64,000 bases of DNA from Lysinibacillus alkalisoli (GCF_014643595.1 NZ_BMJT01000001.1:496001-560000), one strand, 5' to 3'. Shown: positions 45,534 to 56,284, numbered from the stretch's first letter. Notes: generated by a model from the sequence alone, not told the origin. Numbers and translations: made by a program.

Positions 45534-48401
45534 GTGAAGAATACTGAAATTGTTGTGCAAGGCGCAAGAGCACATAATCTAAAAGATATTACAGTTACAA
45601 TCCCAAGAGATGAGCTTGTTGTGTTAACAGGGTTATCTGGGTCGGGTAAATCATCATTAGCATTTGATACGATTTATGCAGAAGGGCAACGCCGTTATGT
45701 AGAGTCTTTATCTGCATATGCTCGCCAGTTTTTGGGGCAGATGGATAAACCAGATGTGGATGCCATTGAAGGTTTATCACCAGCGATTTCCATTGACCAA
45801 AAGACAACAAGTCGTAACCCTCGCTCTACTGTAGGTACAGTAACAGAAATTTATGATTATCTGCGTCTATTGTATGCACGTGTTGGTAAGCCAATTTGTC
45901 CTACACATGGTATTGAAATAGCTTCTCAAACCATTGAGCAAATGGTTGACCGTATTATGCAATACGAGGCACGCACTAAGTTACAAATTTTAGCCCCGAT
46001 TGTAAAGGGACGAAAAGGCACACATGTAAAAGTGTTAAGCGATCTTTCAAAACAAGGTTATGTACGCGTGCGTATTGATGGTGATTTGCGAGACTTAGAT
46101 GACAATATTGAATTAGATAAAAATAAAAAACACTCTATTGATGTAGTTGTTGACCGTATTGTTGTGAAAGAGGGCATTGAAACACGCTTAAGTGATTCAT
46201 TAGAAAGTGCTTTGCGTCTGGCTGAGGGGCGCGTCGTTGTTGATGTGATGGATGTGGAAGAATTACTGTTTAGTGAACACCATGCTTGCCCTATGTGCGG
46301 CTTTTCTATAGGTGAGTTAGAGCCACGCATGTTCTCGTTCAACAGCCCTTTTGGTGCCTGTCAGACGTGTGACGGGTTAGGCACAAAACAAGAAGTAGAT
46401 TTAGAATTAATTATACCGGATTGGAATAAATCATTAGTCGAGCATGCCATTGCACCTTGGGAACCAACAAGTTCGCAGTATTACCCACAATTGTTGGCGG
46501 CTGTGTGTCAACATTATAATATTGCGATGGATGTACCTGTTAAGACATTGCCTAAAGAACAGATGGATAAAATTTTATATGGTTCAGGCAACGATAAAAT
46601 CCATTTCCATTATGAGAACGACTTTGGCAATGTGCGTGACCAACAGATTGAATTTGAAGGGGTAGTGACGAATGTTGCACGCCGCTTTAAAGATACTTCA
46701 TCTGATTATGTACGTGAACAAATGGAAAAATATATGACACAACAACATTGCCCAACCTGTAAGGGTTATCGCTTAAAGAAGGAGTCATTAGCTGTCAAAG
46801 TTAATGACTTGCACATAGGTGAGGTAACGGCGTTTTCGATTGTAAATGCTGTTCGTTTTTTCAAAGACCTTACACTATCTGAAAAAGATTATCAAATTGC
46901 TCGCCTTATCTTACGTGAAATTGATGAGCGATTGAGCTTTTTAGTAAATGTTGGGCTTGATTATTTGACACTTAGTCGAGCTGCAGGCACATTATCTGGT
47001 GGTGAGGCGCAACGGATTCGGTTAGCGACACAAATCGGGTCACGTTTAACAGGTGTATTATATATTTTGGATGAGCCTTCGATTGGACTGCATCAGCGTG
47101 ATAATGATCGTTTAATTGGCACGTTAAAAAGTATGCGTGACATTGGCAATACATTAATTGTAGTTGAGCATGATGAAGATACCATGTTAGCCGCGGACTA
47201 TGTGATTGATGTTGGCCCTGGCGCGGGTGTGCATGGTGGACAAATTGTAGCTGCTGGTACACCACAAGAAGTGATGGCTAATCCAGATTCATTAACAGGT
47301 CAATACTTAAGTGGTAAAAAGTTTATTCCACTACCTACAGAACGTAGAAAAGCAGATGGTCGTAAGTTAAGCATTATTGGTGCAAAAGAAAACAACTTAA
47401 AAAATGTTAAAGTAGATATTCCGATAGGGCAATTTGTTGCTGTTACAGGGGTTTCAGGCTCTGGAAAATCAACATTGATTAATGAAGTACTTTACAAAAC
47501 ATTGGCACAAAAATTAAATCGATCTAAAGTAAAGCCAGGTGCTTATAAAGAAATTAAAGGCATTGAACAACTCGAAAAAGTAATTGATGTAGACCAATCT
47601 CCAATCGGTCGTACCCCACGCTCAAACCCTGCAACGTATACGGGCGTGTTTGATGATGTTCGAGATGTGTTTGCACAAACGAATGAAGCTAAAGTACGTG
47701 GTTACAAAAAAGGCCGTTTTAGTTTTAATGTTAAGGGCGGACGCTGTGAGGCTTGTCGTGGTGATGGTATTATTAAAATTGAGATGCACTTTTTACCTGA
47801 TGTCTATGTACCGTGTGAGGTGTGTCATGGCAAGCGTTATAATAGAGAAACATTAGAAGTAAAATATAAAGATAAAAATATTGCCGATATTTTAGAGATG
47901 ACGATTGAAGATGGCCTTGTGTTTTTTGAAAATATTCCAAAGATTAAACGCAAACTACAAACAATAGTAGACGTTGGTTTAGGGTATATGAAGTTAGGGC
48001 AACCTGCTACAACATTGTCTGGTGGTGAAGCACAACGTGTGAAGTTAGCATCAGAGTTGCATAAACGCTCTAATGGTAAGTCATTTTATATTTTAGATGA
48101 GCCAACAACAGGTTTACATGCAGATGATATTGCACGTTTATTGATTGTGTTGCAACGTCTAGTGGACAATGGCGACACCGTACTGGTCATTGAGCATAAT
48201 TTAGATGTTATTAAAACAGCCGACCATGTGATTGACTTAGGGCCTGAAGGTGGCGATAAAGGTGGTACGATTATTGCGACAGGTACGCCAGAGCAAATTG
48301 CAGCGCATGAACAATCACATACAGGTAAGTATTTAGCGCCTATTTTAACGCGTGATAAAGAGCGTATGGCGCAGCAAATTGCAGTAGCGAGTGAAAAATA
48401 A
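45534..48401 (+). CDS. uvrA: UvrA, excinuclease subunit A
   Basis: The chosen start GTG 45534 (AAGGG eight bases upstream) gives 955 residues; GTG 45525 overlapping the uvrB stop is the alternative. The protein has two ABC cassettes: Walker [14 protein letters not shown] and [13 protein letters not shown], signatures [13 protein letters not shown] and [13 protein letters not shown]. Three zinc motifs are visible (CPMC ... CQTC, CPTC, CEAC ... CEVC). UvrA2 recognises damage and loads UvrB. It forms an operon with uvrB. Confidence 0.97.
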   Translation: MKNTEIVVQGARAHNLKDITVTIPRDELVVLTGLSGSGKSSLAFDTIYAEGQRRYVESLSAYARQFLGQMDKPDVDAIEGLSPAISIDQKTTSRNPRSTVGTVTEIYDYLRLLYARVGKPICPTHGIEIASQTIEQMVDRIMQYEARTKLQILAPIVKGRKGTHVKVLSDLSKQGYVRVRIDGDLRDLDDNIELDKNKKHSIDVVVDRIVVKEGIETRLSDSLESALRLAEGRVVVDVMDVEELLFSEHHACPMCGFSIGELEPRMFSFNSPFGACQTCDGLGTKQEVDLELIIPDWNKSLVEHAIAPWEPTSSQYYPQLLAAVCQHYNIAMDVPVKTLPKEQMDKILYGSGNDKIHFHYENDFGNVRDQQIEFEGVVTNVARRFKDTSSDYVREQMEKYMTQQHCPTCKGYRLKKESLAVKVNDLHIGEVTAFSIVNAVRFFKDLTLSEKDYQIARLILREIDERLSFLVNVGLDYLTLSRAAGTLSGGEAQRIRLATQIGSRLTGVLYILDEPSIGLHQRDNDRLIGTLKSMRDIGNTLIVVEHDEDTMLAADYVIDVGPGAGVHGGQIVAAGTPQEVMANPDSLTGQYLSGKKFIPLPTERRKADGRKLSIIGAKENNLKNVKVDIPIGQFVAVTGVSGSGKSTLINEVLYKTLAQKLNRSKVKPGAYKEIKGIEQLEKVIDVDQSPIGRTPRSNPATYTGVFDDVRDVFAQTNEAKVRGYKKGRFSFNVKGGRCEACRGDGIIKIEMHFLPDVYVPCEVCHGKRYNRETLEVKYKDKNIADILEMTIEDGLVFFENIPKIKRKLQTIVDVGLGYMKLGQPATTLSGGEAQRVKLASELHKRSNGKSFYILDEPTTGLHADDIARLLIVLQRLVDNGDTVLVIEHNLDVIKTADHVIDLGPEGGDKGGTIIATGTPEQIAAHEQSHTGKYLAPILTRDKERMAQQIAVASEK

Positions 48402-48461
48402 TGAAACTTTTTTAGCAGTCATAGCGTATAAATAGTAAATCATCTGGAGGAGGCTTTTATT

Positions 48462-49643
48462 ATGCAAACTGAAAAGCAACGTATTTTACAACTGGTGTCT
48501 GAGGGTAAAATTGCGGTTGAGGAAGCAGTAACGTTATTAGAAGCACTAGAAAAACAGAATACGGCATCACCTAAGACTGAAACAAAAGTGACGCAAGAGA
48601 AGCAAGCAACGACAGAGCAACAAGAAAAAACGGACGAACAAAAAACTACGCATACAGAAAATGACCAAACACGTGAATTTTTTGAAGAAGAAATGAAAAA
48701 CTTCCGCAAAGATTTATCGCAAGTAGGTTCTGTATTTATGGAGTTGTTTAATACAACGGTTAAAAAAGTGAAAGATTATGATTTTAATACGCCATTTTCA
48801 TTTGGAGAGAAAGTTACTTTCCAAGAAGTGCGTACATTTGATGCAGATGATATCTCACAAGTTTTTATTGAGATGCCTAATGGTAGTGTAACAATTGAGC
48901 CTGCTGAGTTACAGGATGCACGCTTAGTATGTAGTGTTCGTACATCGCTACAAGATGATGAAGAAACGACACGTGCTAAGTTTTTAGAGCAATTTGTAGC
49001 TCAAGCAGATATGGGTACACTGCGTGTAATTAATGAAATGAAATGGGCGGTAGTGGATACTACTTTATATTTACCACAAAAAAAATATGATGAAATCAAA
49101 TTACGTCTGACAAATGGCACAGCTAATTTACGTGAACTTAATGCACGTAAAGTAAAAGTGAAAACATTAAACGGGGCAGTAAAAGCGCATAGACTAACAT
49201 TTGATGAAGCTAAAGTACAAACAGCTAATGGCGAAGTAGAGTTACGCTCTGTACGCGGCGAAGAACTTGAAGCCGAAACCGTTAATGGGCGTGTTTATAT
49301 CGAGGGTGCATTAGTTGAAGTAGAAGCGAAATCAGTTAATGGCACAGTATCGATCACAAATTACGGTAAAAAAGCACGTAAAGTTGAGGCTGAAACTGTA
49401 GCAGGTGCGGTGGAATTATATCTTCCAAGTCACTTAGCATTAAGTGGTAAACTAGGGACTAACCTTGGTAAATTAGATGTTAATTTAGCTGATGTTAATA
49501 AAGTAGAGTCACAAGATCAAATGTTTTCCAAAACATTAAACTTCACTAAAGAAAGTGAAAATAGCAAATTATATATTGAGGGTTCATCTAAAACAGGCAC
49601 AATTATCGTACGTTATACAACAATGCTTGATACAGAAGAGTAA
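48462..49643 (+). CDS. yvlB: DUF4097 beta-repeat protein, YvlB-like
   Basis: The 393-residue protein has an N-terminal SHOCT-like helical segment (QRILQLVSEGKIAVEEAVTL), a charged Thr/Glu/Gln linker (residues 38-70), and a C-terminal right-handed beta-repeat domain with recurring VETVNGxVxIEG-like units (VKTLNGAVKAH, VQTANGEVELR, AETVNGRVYIE, AKSVNGTVSIT, AETVAGAVELY). The architecture and position after uvrA match B. subtilis YvlB, of unknown function and related to envelope stress responses in the yvlABCD unit. There is no signal peptide. yvlC and yvlD are not found downstream. Confidence 0.8.
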   Translation: MQTEKQRILQLVSEGKIAVEEAVTLLEALEKQNTASPKTETKVTQEKQATTEQQEKTDEQKTTHTENDQTREFFEEEMKNFRKDLSQVGSVFMELFNTTVKKVKDYDFNTPFSFGEKVTFQEVRTFDADDISQVFIEMPNGSVTIEPAELQDARLVCSVRTSLQDDEETTRAKFLEQFVAQADMGTLRVINEMKWAVVDTTLYLPQKKYDEIKLRLTNGTANLRELNARKVKVKTLNGAVKAHRLTFDEAKVQTANGEVELRSVRGEELEAETVNGRVYIEGALVEVEAKSVNGTVSITNYGKKARKVEAETVAGAVELYLPSHLALSGKLGTNLGKLDVNLADVNKVESQDQMFSKTLNFTKESENSKLYIEGSSKTGTIIVRYTTMLDTEE

Positions 49644-49651
49644 ACCATCAT

Positions 49652-49688
49652 AAAAAATCAGTTAGCCAATTAGGCTAGCTGATTTTTT
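49652..49688 (+). terminator. Terminator after the DUF4097 gene
   Basis: A 16-bp stem with one G-U pair (49652-49667 with 49673-49688) ends in a T-run. Confidence 0.9.
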
Positions 49689-50065
49689 TAGTTGACTAAC
49701 TTTTACGACAAAACAAAGAGTAAATCGCTATCTCTTTAGAATGACATTAAAAATAAATGTTGATTTTCCTAATCCTGTTAGTTTATGTGAGTTGCATTGT
49801 TACAGAACATTACAGTATGTGACAACGATAAAAGATAATTAATTTCACTTGAATGAGAGTAGTGTTGCGCTGCAAGGGGTATGTTGGTTAAAAGTATTGA
49901 AATTGTAATTTTCAACATTTTACGGCGTATTTCTTTTGTGATTCAAAATATGACAGTATAATACGAGATAACTCAACAATGAAATGAAATTGTAATAGTA
50001 CGATAAAGTAACGGTGTTATAATGATATAGGATTTTAAAAACAGAGATTATAGGTGATTAACAAT
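49689..50065 (+). other. Non-coding region before ftsE with candidate promoters
   Basis: No gene is visible in these 377 bases. Two TATAAT -10 boxes occur at 49957-49962 (with TTGTGA 15 bases upstream) and 50018-50023 (no good -35). In B. subtilis the cytochrome gene cccB lies before ftsE; no remnant is seen here. Confidence 0.5.
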
Positions 50066-50752
50066 ATGATACAGATGAAAAATGTCACAAAAAAGTATTC
50101 AAATGGTGTCGTAGCTGTTAATGGAATATCCATTACCATACGCAGAGGCGAGTTTGTTTATGTAGTTGGTCCTAGTGGGGCAGGTAAATCTACGTTTATT
50201 AAATTAATGTATAGAGAAGAAAAGGCAACAGCAGGTGACGTGCTAATAGATGGTGAAAATGTAGGACAATTAAAAAATCGGCAAGTGCCTCAATTACGTC
50301 GTTCACTTGGCGTTGTCTTTCAAGATTTTAAATTATTGCCACGCTTAACAGCATATGAGAATGTGGCATTTGCGCTAGAAGTAACGGAGCATACACCAGC
50401 AGAGATTAGAAAACGTGTAATGGAAGTGTTAGATTTAGTAGGGCTTTCGCATAAAGCACGCATGTTGCCGCATGAATTGTCAGGCGGTGAACAACAACGT
50501 ATCGCAATCGCACGTTCCATTGTCAATAATCCTAAGCTTGTGATTGCTGATGAACCAACAGGGAATCTAGATCCTGATACGTCTTGGGAGATTATGAGCA
50601 TCTTTGAAAAAATTAATGCACAAGGGACTACAGTTGTTATGGCAACACATAATAAAGAGATTGTAAATACAGCAAGACGCCGTGTTATTGCGATTGAAGG
50701 CGGTATTATTGTAAGAGACGAAGACGGAGGTGAATACGGCTATGAAAGGTAG
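50066..50752 (+). CDS. ftsE: FtsE, cell-division ABC ATPase
   Basis: From ATG 50066 (AGGTGA eight bases upstream) the protein has 228 residues. It has Walker A GPSGAGKSTFIK, the Q-loop VVFQDFKLLP, the signature ELSGGEQQRIAIA and Walker B VIADEPTGNLDPD. FtsEX is an ABC-type complex that activates peptidoglycan hydrolases through its extracellular loop. It overlaps ftsX by 11 bases. Confidence 0.97.
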   Translation: MIQMKNVTKKYSNGVVAVNGISITIRRGEFVYVVGPSGAGKSTFIKLMYREEKATAGDVLIDGENVGQLKNRQVPQLRRSLGVVFQDFKLLPRLTAYENVAFALEVTEHTPAEIRKRVMEVLDLVGLSHKARMLPHELSGGEQQRIAIARSIVNNPKLVIADEPTGNLDPDTSWEIMSIFEKINAQGTTVVMATHNKEIVNTARRRVIAIEGGIIVRDEDGGEYGYER

Positions 50753-51626
50753 AACATTACGCCGACATTTCCGCGAGAGTTTCCGTTCATTAGGTCGTAA
50801 TGGCTGGATGACATTCGCTTCCATTAGTGCGGTGACAGTAACATTGATTTTAGTAGGTGCTTTTGCGCTGTTAATGGCTAATTTAGACAAAGTGGCTGAC
50901 GATATTGAAAATGATGTTGAGATTAAAGTATTGATTGATGAATTAGCAGATAGTCAAGCAGAAGATGACTTACAAAAGAAAATAAAGGATTTACCAGATG
51001 TAGATGAGGTTGTGTATTCTTCAAAAGAGGAAGAATTAAAAAAATTGATTAAAGACTTAGGTAAAGACTTTGAACTTTGGGAACAACAAAATCCACTTCG
51101 CAATGTGTTGTATGTTAAGGCATCTAACCCTCAACAAACGGTAGAAGTTGCGAAAAAAATAGATAAAATGGAATATACAGCAGAAGTAAACTATGGTAAA
51201 GGAAAAATCGAAAAATTATTCTCTGTATTAAACTCAGGGCGTAATATCGGTTTAGTATTAATTATCGGGCTATTATTTACTGCGATATTCTTAATTTCGA
51301 ATACGATTCGTATTACGATTTTGGCGAGACGTGATGAAATTGAAATTATGAAATTAGTAGGGGCAACTAACGCCTTTGTACGGATCCCGCTTCTATTAGA
51401 AGGCGCTTGGTTAGGTATTTTAGGCTCTATTATTCCGATTGCAGCCGTTTCAAGCTTTTACCCTTATTTTTATAAGCAGGTTTCACCGCGATTACAAGGG
51501 GAGTTATTCCAACTTGTCGATACAATGCCGCTTATTTATCAGGTGGATTTATTAGTTTTAGCTATAGGTGTTATTATTGGTATGTTAGGTAGTTTTATGT
51601 CAGTGCGCAAGTTTTTAAAAATATAA
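50742..51626 (+). CDS. ftsX: FtsX, cell-division membrane protein
   Basis: From ATG 50742 (GGAGGTGA upstream) the protein has 294 residues with four membrane segments (near residues 21-47, 167-190, 215-245 and 264-290) and a large extracytoplasmic loop between the first two, where the hydrolase partner binds. RRHFRESFRSLGRNGWM at the start is typical. It works with FtsE. The M23 hydrolase follows 28 bases later. Confidence 0.96.
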   Translation: MKGRTLRRHFRESFRSLGRNGWMTFASISAVTVTLILVGAFALLMANLDKVADDIENDVEIKVLIDELADSQAEDDLQKKIKDLPDVDEVVYSSKEEELKKLIKDLGKDFELWEQQNPLRNVLYVKASNPQQTVEVAKKIDKMEYTAEVNYGKGKIEKLFSVLNSGRNIGLVLIIGLLFTAIFLISNTIRITILARRDEIEIMKLVGATNAFVRIPLLLEGAWLGILGSIIPIAAVSSFYPYFYKQVSPRLQGELFQLVDTMPLIYQVDLLVLAIGVIIGMLGSFMSVRKFLKI

Positions 51627-51654
51627 TAATTGCCCAGAAAGGAAGTTCAGCCGA

Positions 51655-52980
51655 GTGACTAAAGTTAATTGGAAGAAGGGTGTTCGCGTTTTTACAGCAA
51701 GTGCTGCCATCCTTTTATGTATGCAAATGCCACAAGCAAATGCGAATGACCTATCAGAATTAAAGAATGAAAAACAGCAAGTCGAAAATAAAAACAACGA
51801 ACTTAACGCAACCATTCAACAAAAAGAGTCAGAACTTCTAAATAATGTTGAAGCACAACAAAAAGCAATTGAACAAATTCAAGCGTTAACTGTGAAGATG
51901 GCTGACAATAATAAGAAATTAGACAAACTTACACAAGATATCGAACAAAAAAATAATGAAATTGCTGCATTAGAAGCGTCTATTAAAGAGTTAATTCGTA
52001 AAATTGAAGAGCGTGATGCATTATTGCAAGAACGCGCGCGCGCCATTCAAGCAAGCGGTTCTATGAATTACTTGGACGTATTGTTAGGTGCAAGTAGTTT
52101 TACAGATTTTATTGATCGCTTCAGCGCTGTTAACACATTAATTGATGCCGACCGACAAATTATGTTAGATCAAGAAAAAGATAAAAAGCGTTTGGAGGAC
52201 GAACGTAAACAGTTAGAAGAAGTGAAGCAACAACTTGAAGCACAAAAAGCAGAAGCTGAAAAATTACGTGAGACATTGCTTGCTCAAAAAGCGGAGAAAG
52301 ATCGCCGTATTGCAGAGTTAGAAGCGGCTGAAAAGCAATTAAAACAAGAGAAATCAGCATTAGAAGTAGAGCATGAAGAGAATGTCCAATTAACCGCTGA
52401 AATTGAACAAAAAATCATTGCTGAACAAGAACGTATCGCAGAGATTGCTCGTCAACAAGCTGAAAAGAAAGCAGCCGAAGCACAAGCACAAGCGGCACAA
52501 CAGCAGCAAACGAAAAGCTCATCTACTAGTAACGTACCAGCAGCAACAGGCCCAGTGCCTCAAGTTTCAGCAGGTGCGTGGACACGTCCAACAACAGGTA
52601 CTATTACTTCTCAACATGGTTTAAGAAATTTAGGTGGCAGTAATGAGTACCATTATGGGTTAGACATTGGTAATGCAGCAGGTACACCTGTTGTTGCAGC
52701 CGCAGATGGTGTCGTTTCACATGCTGCTCCATTAGGTGGTTATGGAAACCTCGTTATGATTTCACATGTGATTGATGGTGAAGTATTTACAACGGTTTAT
52801 GCGCATTTAAACGGCTTTAACGTGTCACAAGGTCAAACTGTAAGTAAAGGCCAACAAATTGGTATTATGGGCTCTACAGGGCGCTCCACAGGGCCTCACT
52901 TACACTTTGAAATTCATACAGGACCGTGGCAAGGACAACAAGTGAATAATATCAATCCTATGTATTATATCCCGTTTTAA
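51655..52980 (+). CDS. Secreted M23-type murein hydrolase or hydrolase activator with coiled coil
   Basis: The 441-residue protein starts with GTG. It has a signal peptide (cleavage near ANAND, about residue 31), a long coiled coil (residues 32-280, Glu/Gln/Lys-rich), a Gln/Ser linker, and a C-terminal LytM/M23 domain with the zinc motif HYGLDIG (H near 333) and HLHFEIH near the end. The layout is that of EnvC- or PcsB-like FtsX partners; the position directly after ftsEX strongly suggests it is the hydrolase regulated by FtsX. Both metal motifs are intact, so it may be enzymatically active. Confidence 0.9.
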   Translation: MTKVNWKKGVRVFTASAAILLCMQMPQANANDLSELKNEKQQVENKNNELNATIQQKESELLNNVEAQQKAIEQIQALTVKMADNNKKLDKLTQDIEQKNNEIAALEASIKELIRKIEERDALLQERARAIQASGSMNYLDVLLGASSFTDFIDRFSAVNTLIDADRQIMLDQEKDKKRLEDERKQLEEVKQQLEAQKAEAEKLRETLLAQKAEKDRRIAELEAAEKQLKQEKSALEVEHEENVQLTAEIEQKIIAEQERIAEIARQQAEKKAAEAQAQAAQQQQTKSSSTSNVPAATGPVPQVSAGAWTRPTTGTITSQHGLRNLGGSNEYHYGLDIGNAAGTPVVAAADGVVSHAAPLGGYGNLVMISHVIDGEVFTTVYAHLNGFNVSQGQTVSKGQQIGIMGSTGRSTGPHLHFEIHTGPWQGQQVNNINPMYYIPF

Positions 52981-52997
52981 AATATCATATAATACGC

Positions 52998-53035
52998 AAA
53001 GCTAGCCTTGATTTCTATTCTTGGCTAGCTTTTTT
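52998..53035 (+). terminator. Terminator after the M23 gene
   Basis: A perfect 10-bp stem (52998-53007 with 53023-53032, loop of 15) ends in a T-run. Confidence 0.85.
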
Positions 53036-53116
53036 ATGTGTAATATTAAACAATGATAAGCAAGATACGTGCAATGGTATTTTTAGCTATGCTATGGTTG
53101 CGTAGGGAGGCGTGTT

Positions 53117-53719
53117 ATGAAGTTTACAGATACGTATATTATCGGGAATTTAACGTTTTTATCATCGTGGTTAGCTGTGTTATTTGCCTTATTTTTCACA
53201 TGGTTAATCATTCGTTTGCAATATCGTAAAGAAACTGCTCAATTGTATAGCGATTTAGCATTTACGTTTATTATTGTATGGAAATTTAGTGCCATCTTCA
53301 CAGACTTTTCGATAATTGTTCAACAACCTTTATCTTTGCTGTATTTTAATGGTGGTAAAATAGGTATCGTATTCGCTTTTATTGCTGTGTGTATTCAATT
53401 TTGGCGTAAACGTATGACGGTAGATGCTAAGGAAATGGCTGTTGCCATTATGATGACACAATCTATCTTTCAATTAGCTATGGTTATCTTAAACGATAAT
53501 CATTTATGGCAAGAAGTCATAACATTAGTTGTATTTTCTAGCACATTAATTTATAGCATACGTACTACGCATATCAAAATAGCCTTACAAAATTTTGCTT
53601 TTATTCATATTTTGGTTGCTTTATTACAGCCAGTACCGATTTATGCGCAATTTTCTGTTTGGTTTACCATTATAGCTGTAGGGATGTGGCGGTTATGGCA
53701 AAGGTCAATCAGAAAATAG
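53117..53719 (+). CDS. Polytopic membrane protein, function unknown
   Basis: The 200-residue protein has about six to seven predicted membrane segments and little soluble sequence; I do not recognise its family. It overlaps the first thioredoxin-like gene by 25 bases, so the two are translation-coupled. This suggests a membrane partner in thiol-disulfide exchange, comparable in role but not in sequence to CcdA. No conserved cysteine pair is visible, which argues against a direct electron carrier. GGGAGG precedes the ATG. Confidence 0.65.
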   Translation: MKFTDTYIIGNLTFLSSWLAVLFALFFTWLIIRLQYRKETAQLYSDLAFTFIIVWKFSAIFTDFSIIVQQPLSLLYFNGGKIGIVFAFIAVCIQFWRKRMTVDAKEMAVAIMMTQSIFQLAMVILNDNHLWQEVITLVVFSSTLIYSIRTTHIKIALQNFAFIHILVALLQPVPIYAQFSVWFTIIAVGMWRLWQRSIRK

Positions 53720-54225
53720 GCTGGGGAATATGGATCTTATGCTTAGTTGTCGTTATTCTATTGATCATATATTCAATGATGAAGGCTAAACCAGATCCAC
53801 AAGCACTTACAGAACTTTTCCCTGTACCTGAAGAGGCTATATCATTCTCGCTAGATACTGTTGAACAAAAACCCCTGGTATTACAAGCAGGGAAGAAACA
53901 AATTATTAACTTTTGGACAACGTGGTGCGACTATTGTAAGGAGGAATTGCCTCTTTTACAACAAGTATATGAAACGTATCGTGAGCAAGTGATAACGATT
54001 AATATGACAAATAAAGAACAAGATGAAACTGCAGCGACTCTATTTGCTCAACAACATCATTTAACATTACCAATCGGCTTGGATGTAACAGGTGATATAG
54101 CCAAAAAATATCAAGTTGTAGCTGTACCTACGACGTTTTTTATGGATGAGGATGGCAGGATTGTCCATCGTATTATGGGACCAATGGCTAAAGATACTTT
54201 ACTAGATTTTTTACAGGATACATAA
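53695..54225 (+). CDS. Membrane-anchored TlpA/ResA-like thioredoxin (CDYC)
   Basis: From ATG 53695 the protein has 176 residues: one N-terminal membrane anchor (about residues 9-29) and an extracytoplasmic thioredoxin fold with active site WTTWCDYCKEE and cis-proline VPTTFF. The start lies within the preceding gene. ResA-type proteins keep apocytochrome c or other exported cysteines reduced. The CDYC dipeptide is unlike the CPPC or CEPC of typical members and may change redox potential. It is followed 12 bases later by a second member. Confidence 0.85.
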   Translation: MAKVNQKIGWGIWILCLVVVILLIIYSMMKAKPDPQALTELFPVPEEAISFSLDTVEQKPLVLQAGKKQIINFWTTWCDYCKEELPLLQQVYETYREQVITINMTNKEQDETAATLFAQQHHLTLPIGLDVTGDIAKKYQVVAVPTTFFMDEDGRIVHRIMGPMAKDTLLDFLQDT

Positions 54226-54237
54226 GGAGGTATTACT

Positions 54238-54819
54238 TTGAAAAAAAATATTGGGCTTATCATGGTCATTGCATTGATTGCCATTACAGTAGGTGTTTAT
54301 GCAAAAGATCAAATTGCCAAAGATCGTGAAACGAAGATTGATGAATCTTTATTAGGAGCATCGATTGACTTAAATCAAAAACAAAAAGGATTGCGCAAAG
54401 GAGATACGCCTCCTGACTTTACTTTGGAGACTGTAGATGGTGAAAAACTGACATTAAGTGATTTTAAAGGTAAAAAAGTGATTTTGAATTTCTGGGCAAC
54501 ATGGTGTCCGCCCTGTAAAGCAGAAATGCCTCATATGCAAAAATACTATGATAAAAAAGGAAAAGAGCAAAACTTTGAGATTATTGCCGTTAATTTGACA
54601 AAACAAGAAAAGAGCAAAGACCTGGTGACAAAGTTTTTAAAAAATTACGGTATTACATTCCATGTACCATTTGATGTGGACGGCGAAACAGAGAAAGCAT
54701 ATAAAGTCATCACCTACCCTTCTACTTATATTTTGAATGAAGAAGGAACGATTGAGCATAGTATTATTGGACCGATGAATGAAGATATGATGGAAACGTA
54801 TATTACAGGGATTGAGTAA
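54238..54819 (+). CDS. Membrane-anchored TlpA/ResA-like thioredoxin (CPPC)
   Basis: The 193-residue protein starts with TTG (AAGGAGG seven bases upstream). It has an N-terminal anchor (about residues 5-21) and a redoxin fold: GDTPPDFTLETVDGEKLTLS, active site FWATWCPPCKAEMPHM, and cis-proline region YPSTYIL. It is a paralogue of the gene before it. Paired redoxins with different active sites suggest one reduces the other or they serve different clients. A terminator follows. Confidence 0.88.
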   Translation: MKKNIGLIMVIALIAITVGVYAKDQIAKDRETKIDESLLGASIDLNQKQKGLRKGDTPPDFTLETVDGEKLTLSDFKGKKVILNFWATWCPPCKAEMPHMQKYYDKKGKEQNFEIIAVNLTKQEKSKDLVTKFLKNYGITFHVPFDVDGETEKAYKVITYPSTYILNEEGTIEHSIIGPMNEDMMETYITGIE

Positions 54820-54851
54820 AACGTGAGAGAAGCCATTCTCTCACGTTTTTT
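54818..54851 (+). terminator. Terminator after the redoxin operon
   Basis: A perfect 13-bp stem (54818-54830 with 54837-54849) is followed by T residues; it begins inside the stop codon. Confidence 0.85.
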
Positions 54852-55106
54852 AGCCATTAAAGGCCAACACTTTGTATTAAGCGCATCAAAATACACGTTT
54901 TAAAGTTAAATGACGAGAGTAAAGTTCTCTCGATAAATAGTTTGTAGGCTATAAGATCATGTATGGTGTAAAAAGAGATGAGGGTTTGATGTAATCGTAG
55001 GCGGCGCTTAAAACGTTAGGGTATTTTGGTACTACGCAAGATAACTTACATTTGATACAATTAAATAATAGTAAAAATATGTTGTTTGAAAGGAGTAACG
55101 TAGCTA

Positions 55107-56261
55107 GTGAGTGATTATATCGTATGGATAACCGCAATTGGACAATTTTTTATTAATCCGTTGTTGTATGTCGCTACGTTAGCGGCTATTTTTTTAGGTT
55201 ATCGTCGTGTTAAACAAGAAAGACGCCAATTTCATACACGTATTCGTTTTGGTTGGACGGAATTAGGAAGTTTATTAAAAGAAAGTTTTCCTTATGCTAT
55301 TGTGTTATCCATCCTTTTTGTTGTAGCAGGTCTCGTTGTGTCAAAGGCTAATCTCATCTTCATTATGCTGATTAGTATAATGGCATGTGTGGCACAATTG
55401 TATCGTGCTTTATCTCCAGCATACGTATTGCCAATTGCAGTTGGTGTTATTATACTTTGTCAACAATATAATGTAACAATGCCTTTTGCTATTAATGTTG
55501 ACCAACCTATTTCACTAACAGCCATTATCATTGTAATGGCGTTACTACTCATGACAGAAGGTATTTTATTACGCTATTATTATCGCCATGGCATTACGCC
55601 TGTATTACACAAAACAAAGCGTGGGATGAATGCATTGGACTATCGTCTGCGCAAGGTATGGTTATTGCCATTGTTTTTTGTGATTCCAGGACAGGATATT
55701 GCTGCATGGTTACCTTATTGGCCACAATTTACGTTAGGAGAGACGACATTTACTTTAGTATTATTTCCTTATATTATTGGTGTGGATACAGCATCACGTA
55801 GACAGCTGCCGCAACAATATTTTAAACAACTTGGTAAACATGTATTATGGTTAGGGATTATTACTTTAGTGAGCGCAGTGCTTGTTTATTATAATGAGTG
55901 GATGGGTTATATCGTAATCATTGCCGCATTTATCTGGCGTCTATTAATCACAGTTATTTTGCAATTGCAAGAGAAGAGCGCAGGGTATGCTGTTGCACCT
56001 AGTGCAAAGGGGATTGTCATTGCTGCTGTATTACCTGACTCACCCGCAGAGAAGATGGGACTACAAATTGGAGAGTGCATTGTAAAGGTAAACGGCCAAG
56101 CTGTTCATACAGAAGATGAATTATATGAGGCGTTACAAATTAATGCTGCTTATTGTCGTTTAGAAGTGTTAGATATTGATGGTGAGATACGTTATACACA
56201 GCACGCTGTTTTTATGAATGACCATTATCGTATCGGTATTTTAGCTGCGCGACCTTATTAA
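55107..56261 (+). CDS. minJ: MinJ-like polytopic membrane protein with C-terminal PDZ domain
   Basis: The 384-residue protein starts with GTG (AAAGGAG upstream, long spacing). It has about eight membrane segments (residues 10-290) and a C-terminal PDZ domain (about 295-375) with KGIVIAAVLPDSPAEKMGLQ and GECIVKVNGQAVHTEDELYE. B. subtilis MinJ has this size and layout and lies near ftsEX; it bridges DivIVA and MinD to place the septum. Identity is from architecture and synteny, not close sequence. The upstream 287 bases (54820-55106) hold a terminator, a small GAGAG hairpin near 54913, and no gene. Confidence 0.72.
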   Translation: MSDYIVWITAIGQFFINPLLYVATLAAIFLGYRRVKQERRQFHTRIRFGWTELGSLLKESFPYAIVLSILFVVAGLVVSKANLIFIMLISIMACVAQLYRALSPAYVLPIAVGVIILCQQYNVTMPFAINVDQPISLTAIIIVMALLLMTEGILLRYYYRHGITPVLHKTKRGMNALDYRLRKVWLLPLFFVIPGQDIAAWLPYWPQFTLGETTFTLVLFPYIIGVDTASRRQLPQQYFKQLGKHVLWLGIITLVSAVLVYYNEWMGYIVIIAAFIWRLLITVILQLQEKSAGYAVAPSAKGIVIAAVLPDSPAEKMGLQIGECIVKVNGQAVHTEDELYEALQINAAYCRLEVLDIDGEIRYTQHAVFMNDHYRIGILAARPY

Positions 56262-56284
56262 AATTACGCTAAACTCATAAAAAT

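Noticed and set aside
54910-54936. GAGAG hairpin upstream of the minJ-like gene as a terminator
   Set aside because: Short stem with no T-run, and a strong terminator already lies at 54818.
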